From: an uncultured Paenalcaligenes sp.
GTDB lineage: Bacteria > Pseudomonadota > Gammaproteobacteria > Burkholderiales > Burkholderiaceae_B
NCBI GenBank assembly: GCA_947632305.1
Contig: CANROS010000003.1
Location: forward strand, 1-48,793
Reading direction: 5' to 3'
DNA length: 48,793 nucleotides
The notes below the pieces were generated by a model. That model worked only from the letters and a program-made list of their open reading frames with translations, was not told the origin of the DNA and did no database searches. Of the stretch, positions 43,166 to 48,793 are shown one piece after another. The stretch's first letter is position 1; the number at the start of each line of letters is the position of its first letter. A program made the translations under genes and the position numbers.

Positions 43166-43183
43166 TCTCTATTTAGCCCCACT

Positions 43184-43221
43184 CACAAGGCTGCTCAACC
43201 AAGCAGCCTTGTGTGCTTTTT
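43184..43221 (+). terminator. Rho-independent terminator after secF
   Basis: CACAAGGCTGCTCAACCAAGCAGCCTTGTG then TGCTTTTT. Confidence 0.85.
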
Positions 43222-43328
43222 ATACCGCACCCTTTTAATTAACCGCTCGTCATCAACAGAGCTAGTTATAATAACTGGTTTAACTTTACTTACGCCCACG
43301 GGGTCTACACCCGCAACGGCTTCAAATT

Positions 43329-44729
43329 ATGCAAAAAGATATTTCTTCCTCTAGCTCCACTGCAGAATCCAGCCCCAGCACGACTCGTAAACTCTTCATT
43401 CGCACCTTTGGTTGCCAAATGAATGAATACGACTCCGAAAAAATGGCGGATGTGCTCAATCAATACGGCCCCGTAGAAATGACAACAAATCCGGATGAGG
43501 CCGATATTATTCTGTTTAATACCTGCTCAGTCCGAGAAAAAGCCCAAGAAAAAGTTTTCTCTGACTTAGGCCGAGTGCGTCACCTCAAACAACAAAATCC
43601 CAACCTTATTATTGGCGTGGGCGGCTGTGTGGCAAGCCAAGAGGGTAAAACTATTATCGAACGAGCCCCTTATGTAGATGTGGTGTTTGGCCCTCAAACG
43701 CTACACCGTTTGCCTGAGCTGATCGTAGAGCGCAAAAAACGCGGCCGCGCCCAAGTCGATATTAGTTTTCCTGAAATTGAAAAATTCGATAACTTACCAC
43801 CAGCTCGTATTGATGGTCCTAGCGCCTTTGTCTCCATTATGGAAGGCTGCAGCAAATACTGTAGCTTCTGTGTGGTGCCTTACACCCGTGGTGCTGAAAT
43901 TTCCCGCCCCTTCGAAGACGTACTCATCGAAGTGGCTGACCTCGCAGATCAAGGCGTCAAAGAAATCACCTTGCTAGGGCAAAACGTGAATGCTTACCGC
44001 GGCTCCATGCCTGAAGGCAATGAGATCGCTGACTTTGCCATGTTGCTTGAGTACGTACATGAAATTCCTGGCATTGAACGCATTCGCTACACCACTTCGC
44101 ACCCTAAAGAAATGACCTCACGTTTAATTGAGGCTCATGGTAAATTATCTAAGCTTGTACCCTTTTTACACCTACCAGTACAAGCGGGTAGTGACCGTAC
44201 CCTCAGCGCCATGAAACGGGGCTATACCTCGTTAGAATTCAAATCCATTGCACGCCGCTTACGTGCTGCGCGCCCTGGTTTAACGCTGTCTTCCGACTTT
44301 ATTGTGGGCTTTCCTGGCGAAACCGAAGCAGACTTTGAAAAAACCATGCAGCTCATTCGTGATGTGGGCTTTGATACTTCATTCTCTTTTGTGTATTCCC
44401 GTCGTCCCGGCACTCCGGCTGCAGACTTAGCCGACGACGTCAGCAAAGAAGAAAAATTTGACCGTTTACATCGTCTCCAAGCCCTGATTAACGAACAAGC
44501 TAATGCCATCGCTCAAAACATGATAGGCACCGAACAAGTGGTCCTAGTGGAACGCCTCTCTCGCCGAGACGATGCTGAAATCATGGGCCGCACTGAAAAT
44601 AACCGCATTGTTAACTTCCCCGGCCAATCTCGTTTAATTGGTCAACTTGTTAAAGTTCGTATTACTGAAGCCCTAACCAACACATTACGGGGTGAAATCA
44701 TCACCACCGACACTGTAAGCGGAGCCTAA
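43329..44729 (+). CDS. miaB: tRNA-2-methylthio-N6-dimethylallyladenosine synthase
   Basis: [22 protein letters not shown], radical [25 protein letters not shown]. Confidence 0.97.
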   Translation: MQKDISSSSSTAESSPSTTRKLFIRTFGCQMNEYDSEKMADVLNQYGPVEMTTNPDEADIILFNTCSVREKAQEKVFSDLGRVRHLKQQNPNLIIGVGGCVASQEGKTIIERAPYVDVVFGPQTLHRLPELIVERKKRGRAQVDISFPEIEKFDNLPPARIDGPSAFVSIMEGCSKYCSFCVVPYTRGAEISRPFEDVLIEVADLADQGVKEITLLGQNVNAYRGSMPEGNEIADFAMLLEYVHEIPGIERIRYTTSHPKEMTSRLIEAHGKLSKLVPFLHLPVQAGSDRTLSAMKRGYTSLEFKSIARRLRAARPGLTLSSDFIVGFPGETEADFEKTMQLIRDVGFDTSFSFVYSRRPGTPAADLADDVSKEEKFDRLHRLQALINEQANAIAQNMIGTEQVVLVERLSRRDDAEIMGRTENNRIVNFPGQSRLIGQLVKVRITEALTNTLRGEIITTDTVSGA

Positions 44730-45724
44730 TGTCCAATCAGAAGCACACCGTACACCTCGAAGGGGACAACACCCATTTGGCCAACTTTTGTGGCCCCTTG
44801 GATGAAAACCTACGCCAAATTGCCGTGGCCTACGAAGTGCAACTTCGTCGACGCGGCGAACATATCGTTATTGAAGGCCCACAGGCTGGGCTTGCCGCCG
44901 ATGCAGTACGTTGGTTTCATGATCGGTCTGTGCACAAAGCCCTAAGCCTAGACGATATCCAGCTAGGCTTAGTCGAACTGCGCGCCCAAACCACAGTGGT
45001 TCCCACAGATCCTATACAGGATTTTAGCGAAGAGTATGTACCGGTAGCTCCCGTGCTGAACGAAGGCGAACTAAGCCTACGCACCCGTAGACGCGATTTA
45101 CGCCCTCGTACACCACGTCAACGCGACTATTTAGCTCAGATTCTGAACCATGACATCACTTTTGGTATAGGCCCAGCGGGTACCGGCAAAACCTTTTTAG
45201 CCGTCGCCTGCGCCATTGACGCCTTAGAACGTGAGGCAGTGGAACGTATTGTGCTCACTAGGCCCGCAGTAGAGGCTGGCGAGCACTTAGGCTTTTTACC
45301 GGGTGATCTCAATCAAAAAGTCGACCCCTATCTGCGGCCTTTGTACGATGCACTTTATGATTTAATGGGCTTTGAAAAAGTACAACGCTTGTTTGAAAAG
45401 CAAATTATCGAGGTAGCACCTTTAGCTTATATGCGTGGGCGTACCTTAAATCACTCATTTATTATTTTAGATGAAGCTCAAAACACCACGCCTGCCCAGA
45501 TGAAAATGTTTTTAACCCGCACGGGTTTTGGGAGCAAAGCCGTCATTACGGGCGACCCCTCACAAATTGATCTACCCAAAGGCCAATCCAGTGGTTTAAT
45601 GCACGCCGTCTCTATTTTAAAAGGCGTAAAAGGCATAGCCCTCAGTCAGCTCACTAGCAAAGACGTAGTGCGTCACCCCCTAGTGGGCCACATTGTAGAT
45701 GCCTACGAGGCACACGAACAATAA
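44729..45724 (+). CDS. phoH: PhoH family ATPase
   Basis: FGIGPAGTGKTFLAVACA, RPAVEAGEHLGFLPGDL, ILDEAQNTTPAQMKMFLTR. Confidence 0.95.
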   Translation: MSNQKHTVHLEGDNTHLANFCGPLDENLRQIAVAYEVQLRRRGEHIVIEGPQAGLAADAVRWFHDRSVHKALSLDDIQLGLVELRAQTTVVPTDPIQDFSEEYVPVAPVLNEGELSLRTRRRDLRPRTPRQRDYLAQILNHDITFGIGPAGTGKTFLAVACAIDALEREAVERIVLTRPAVEAGEHLGFLPGDLNQKVDPYLRPLYDALYDLMGFEKVQRLFEKQIIEVAPLAYMRGRTLNHSFIILDEAQNTTPAQMKMFLTRTGFGSKAVITGDPSQIDLPKGQSSGLMHAVSILKGVKGIALSQLTSKDVVRHPLVGHIVDAYEAHEQ

Positions 45725-45729
45725 GCACC

Positions 45730-46212
45730 ATGATTCCTCTAGAACTCGACCTTCAATTCCCCCTAACACACCCAGACTTAGATGCCAGCTTGGTTGAACT
45801 CTGGGTGCAGCAGGCACTAACTGCAGCCGTCACTGTCTATGAAGACGCTGACTTACTGCCCCCGTATACCCAAGCGATGTTCACCATTCGTTTTTGCGAT
45901 GCTGACGAAGCCCAGGCCCTGAACTTGCAATTCCGCGACAAAGACTACGCCACTAATGTGCTCACCTTTGAATATGGCATCGATGAGACCGGCACAGTCA
46001 GCAGCGATATCATTATTTGCGTTCCGGTCTTAATCGCTGAAGCCGAAGAGCAGCAAAAACCTTTTTTGCATCATGCTGCGCATTTATGCGTACATGGCGT
46101 TTTACACGCCCTAGGCTATGACCACCTCGAAGAGGACGATGCCGAAGAAATGGAAAGCCTAGAAATAGACATCCTGCATCAATTAACTATAGCTAACCCT
46201 TATTCTCACTAA
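45730..46212 (+). CDS. ybeY: Endoribonuclease YbeY
   Basis: NLQFRDKDYATNVLTFEY and zinc motif HGVLHALGYDH. Confidence 0.96.
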   Translation: MIPLELDLQFPLTHPDLDASLVELWVQQALTAAVTVYEDADLLPPYTQAMFTIRFCDADEAQALNLQFRDKDYATNVLTFEYGIDETGTVSSDIIICVPVLIAEAEEQQKPFLHHAAHLCVHGVLHALGYDHLEEDDAEEMESLEIDILHQLTIANPYSH

Positions 46213-46216
46213 ATAG

Positions 46217-46247
46217 GCATAACAAAACTTAGACTTTTAAGTTATGC
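46217..46247. promoter_or_regulatory. Inverted repeat in ybeY-corC spacer
   Basis: GCATAAC-N17-GTTATGC perfect 7-bp arms; overlaps a weak promoter-like TTAGAC-18-CATTAT. Confidence 0.35.
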
Positions 46248-46277
46248 TAAAACATTATTAATTCCGTCCTGTAGGGC

Positions 46278-47162
46278 ATGTCAGAAAATACAACCCCCGA
46301 CCCCGAACCGCGTAGTAAAAAACGCTTATCTGCTTTAACTCGTTTTTTTCAACGTCGCGCTGAACCAACTGATCGTGAAGACATCAAGGCTATCCTTGAA
46401 GCCGCCCTCGAGCGCCAAGTCATCAATCACGATTCCTACACCATGATTGTGGGTGCACTGGACCTAACCAGTAAAACGGTTGCCGATATTATGGTGCCGC
46501 GCTCCAAAATCGACTTATTGGATATCTGCAAACCCGTCTCCGAACTACTCCCTCTTATCGTAGAAACCGGACGCTCTCGTTTCCCCGTTTACGAAGACGA
46601 TCGTGACAATATCGTGGGTATTCTCCTCGCTAAAGACTTACTGCTATCTATTGCTAATCCCAATATTGATTTGCGTCCTTTAGTACGCCCCGCCGTCTTT
46701 GTGCCTGAAACCAAAAAACTCAATGTCCTGCTGCACGAATTCCGTAGCAGTCGCAACCATCTCGCTATTGTGATTGACGAGCATGGTGGCACCGCAGGCT
46801 TGATCACTATGGAAGACGTACTTGAGGAAATCGTGGGTGACATCGAAGACGAATACGACGAGGATACTGCCCAAACCATCTTCCAAGCCGGCAACAATAG
46901 TTGGCGCGTCATGGCTCTGACCGAAATTGATGACTTCAATGCGGCCTTTGATACGCAACTTCCCAATGATGAATACGACACCATTGGTGGCTGGCTAGCA
47001 GCTGAAATGGGGCATATTCCTAAGCGTGGCGACACCACTACCATCCAAGGCATCCATATCACAGTGGTGCGTGCTGACGCTAAACGCGCCCTTTGGTTAC
47101 ATGTACAACGCGATAGTGTCGCTTCCCCCTCTCTCGCTTCAATAGCAGACGACTCCAACTAA
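46278..47162 (+). CDS. corC: CBS-domain transporter accessory protein CorC/YbeX (HlyC/CorC family)
   Basis: VADIMVPRSKIDLLD, GRSRFPVYEDDRDNIVGILLAKDLL, IVIDEHGGTAGLITMEDVLEEIVGDIEDEYD. Confidence 0.94.
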   Translation: MSENTTPDPEPRSKKRLSALTRFFQRRAEPTDREDIKAILEAALERQVINHDSYTMIVGALDLTSKTVADIMVPRSKIDLLDICKPVSELLPLIVETGRSRFPVYEDDRDNIVGILLAKDLLLSIANPNIDLRPLVRPAVFVPETKKLNVLLHEFRSSRNHLAIVIDEHGGTAGLITMEDVLEEIVGDIEDEYDEDTAQTIFQAGNNSWRVMALTEIDDFNAAFDTQLPNDEYDTIGGWLAAEMGHIPKRGDTTTIQGIHITVVRADAKRALWLHVQRDSVASPSLASIADDSN

Positions 47163-47170
47163 AACCCGCA

Positions 47171-48793
47171 ATGTCTCAACGCTCCACTTCATTTAGAGTC
47201 TTACCACTTATCGTGCTGGGAGCTGTGCAAGCCTTGAGCTTTGCACCCGCTCCTTTACCTGGTGCATTGCTCCCCTATGTACAACTACTGGCGTTTAGCG
47301 CATTTATTTTTTATATGCTAAAAGCCCCCACCATTCGCTCCGCTCTCTGGGGTGCGTGGTTATTTGGCTTTAGCCAGTTTTCCATTGGTTTGTACTGGTT
47401 TTATATCAGCATGCACGATTATGGGGGCTTAGCCGCCCCTCTAGCCGGTGCCGCCGTACTGCTTTTTGCTGCTTTTATGGCGCTTTATTATGTACTGGCA
47501 GTAGGCCTCAGTCGTTTTTTTATTCGACGTAGCCAAGGCATCCATTGGCAAGAACAGCTGCTAGCAGCCATAGTTTGGGCCAGTGCTTGGACTTTATTTG
47601 AGTGGATACGAGGTACCTTTTTAACGGGTTTCCCCTGGCTTAATATCGCCTATGCGCACGTAGATGGCATGTTTGCGGGGTGGGCCAGCGTCTTAGGCAC
47701 GTATGGTCTTAGCTGGATTGTTGCCTTTGCCGCTGCGACTTTGGCTTTATTTGCCTTAAACACAAGCAAGACGGCTCCTAAAACCCACAATTTCCCCATC
47801 GCTTTTGCGGTGCTAAGCGCCGTAATAGGCATTGTTTTAGGGGGCATACAATGGTCTAGCCCACACGGCTCACCCTTTTTTGTGCGCTTGGCCCAAGGCA
47901 ATGTGGATCAAAGCATAAAATTTGATTCGGATCTTTTAGTTCAGGGCACAGAGCTCTACCAACAACTTGCCGCGTTGCCTGCCAAAACTCCCGAAAGCAG
48001 CCCCAGCCTGATCGTTTTACCCGAAACGATCATTCCCTTATTTCAGCACCAATGGCCCGCCAGCTTTTGGCAACAATGGATTGATATTGCGGCAGCCCAA
48101 AATGCAACATTGCTACTAGGTGCCCCACTGTATGCGCAGCAAGGTAGCACGGCTGTGTACACAAATAGCGCCTTTACCATTACCGCTCAATCCACGCCCA
48201 CTGCTATCCAGCAACTGCAACTGGAACAGCGCTACGACAAGCATCACCTAGTCCCTTTTGGAGAGTTTGTGCCAATGGGTTTTAGGTGGTTTGTAGATGC
48301 TTTGGCCATTCCTTTAGGCGACTTTAACCGCGGCCCCACTCGACAAGCCAATTTTGCTGTGGGCGCCCAGTATATTGGACCCAATATCTGTTATGAGGAT
48401 CTGTTTGGTGAGGAAATCATTCAAGGAGTCCGTGATCACGACACCTTGGGACCTGGGGCTACGGTCTTAGTTAATATGAGCAATTTAGGCTGGTTTGGAG
48501 ACTCGTGGGCTTTGCGCCAGCATTTACAAATTGCCCGTCTGCGTAGCATAGAAACAGCGCGCCCCATGCTGCGTGCGACTAACACAGGCATAACCGCCGC
48601 TATCTTGCCGACTGGTCAAGTGCAAGCAGCGCTACCTGCTCACAGCGTGGGAGTCTTAGATGTAGAAGTGCAAGGCATGACAGGCCAAACCCCCTATACG
48701 TTACTGGGCAACGCACCTGTTATTATTGGCGCTTTCATTTTGCTGTTGCTGGGTTTTAGGCTGCGCTTAAGCAACCAACGATCCAACTCCTGA
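47171..48793 (+). CDS. lnt: Apolipoprotein N-acyltransferase
   Basis: Multiple TM segments then nitrilase domain: LAQGNVDQSIKF, LPETIIPLF, YDKHHLVPFGEFVP, GPNICYEDLFGE. Confidence 0.96.
   Translation: MSQRSTSFRVLPLIVLGAVQALSFAPAPLPGALLPYVQLLAFSAFIFYMLKAPTIRSALWGAWLFGFSQFSIGLYWFYISMHDYGGLAAPLAGAAVLLFAAFMALYYVLAVGLSRFFIRRSQGIHWQEQLLAAIVWASAWTLFEWIRGTFLTGFPWLNIAYAHVDGMFAGWASVLGTYGLSWIVAFAAATLALFALNTSKTAPKTHNFPIAFAVLSAVIGIVLGGIQWSSPHGSPFFVRLAQGNVDQSIKFDSDLLVQGTELYQQLAALPAKTPESSPSLIVLPETIIPLFQHQWPASFWQQWIDIAAAQNATLLLGAPLYAQQGSTAVYTNSAFTITAQSTPTAIQQLQLEQRYDKHHLVPFGEFVPMGFRWFVDALAIPLGDFNRGPTRQANFAVGAQYIGPNICYEDLFGEEIIQGVRDHDTLGPGATVLVNMSNLGWFGDSWALRQHLQIARLRSIETARPMLRATNTGITAAILPTGQVQAALPAHSVGVLDVEVQGMTGQTPYTLLGNAPVIIGAFILLLLGFRLRLSNQRSNS

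Noticed and set aside
46589-47158. 189 aa - strand ORF inside corC
   Set aside because: Fully antisense to CorC; serine-rich composition typical of reverse-frame artefacts.

Overview
This 48.8 kb window is a conserved chromosomal housekeeping region from a betaproteobacterium, most likely Burkholderiales/Alcaligenaceae (inferred from gene order and protein style, not from a search). Main blocks on the - strand: the start of the dcw cluster (mraZ-rsmH-ftsL-ftsI-fused murE/murF-mraY, with mraY running off the left edge), RNase P RNA (rnpB), a purine block (purC-purE-purK-tsaC) with fba, a tkt-gap-pgk block, maeB, a yqjD/yqjE/yqjK-like trio, upp and dacB. Main blocks on the + strand: uup, rsmE, an aminotransferase, ubiD, queA-tgt-yajC-secD-secF and miaB-phoH-ybeY-corC-lnt. 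I found no CRISPR array, IS element, prophage, tRNA or rRNA. I found no convincing new multi-gene system. The best second-look items are small: a phased MraZ-box array over a promoter, intercistronic hairpins before pgk and secD, a lone REP-like palindrome beside a segment that interrupts an expected glycolysis/purine gene order, an apparently degenerate FAD-binding protein, a barstar-like protein with no RNase partner nearby, and a SWIB-domain protein with a histone-like tail. All family calls were made by reading motifs by eye; no search was run.
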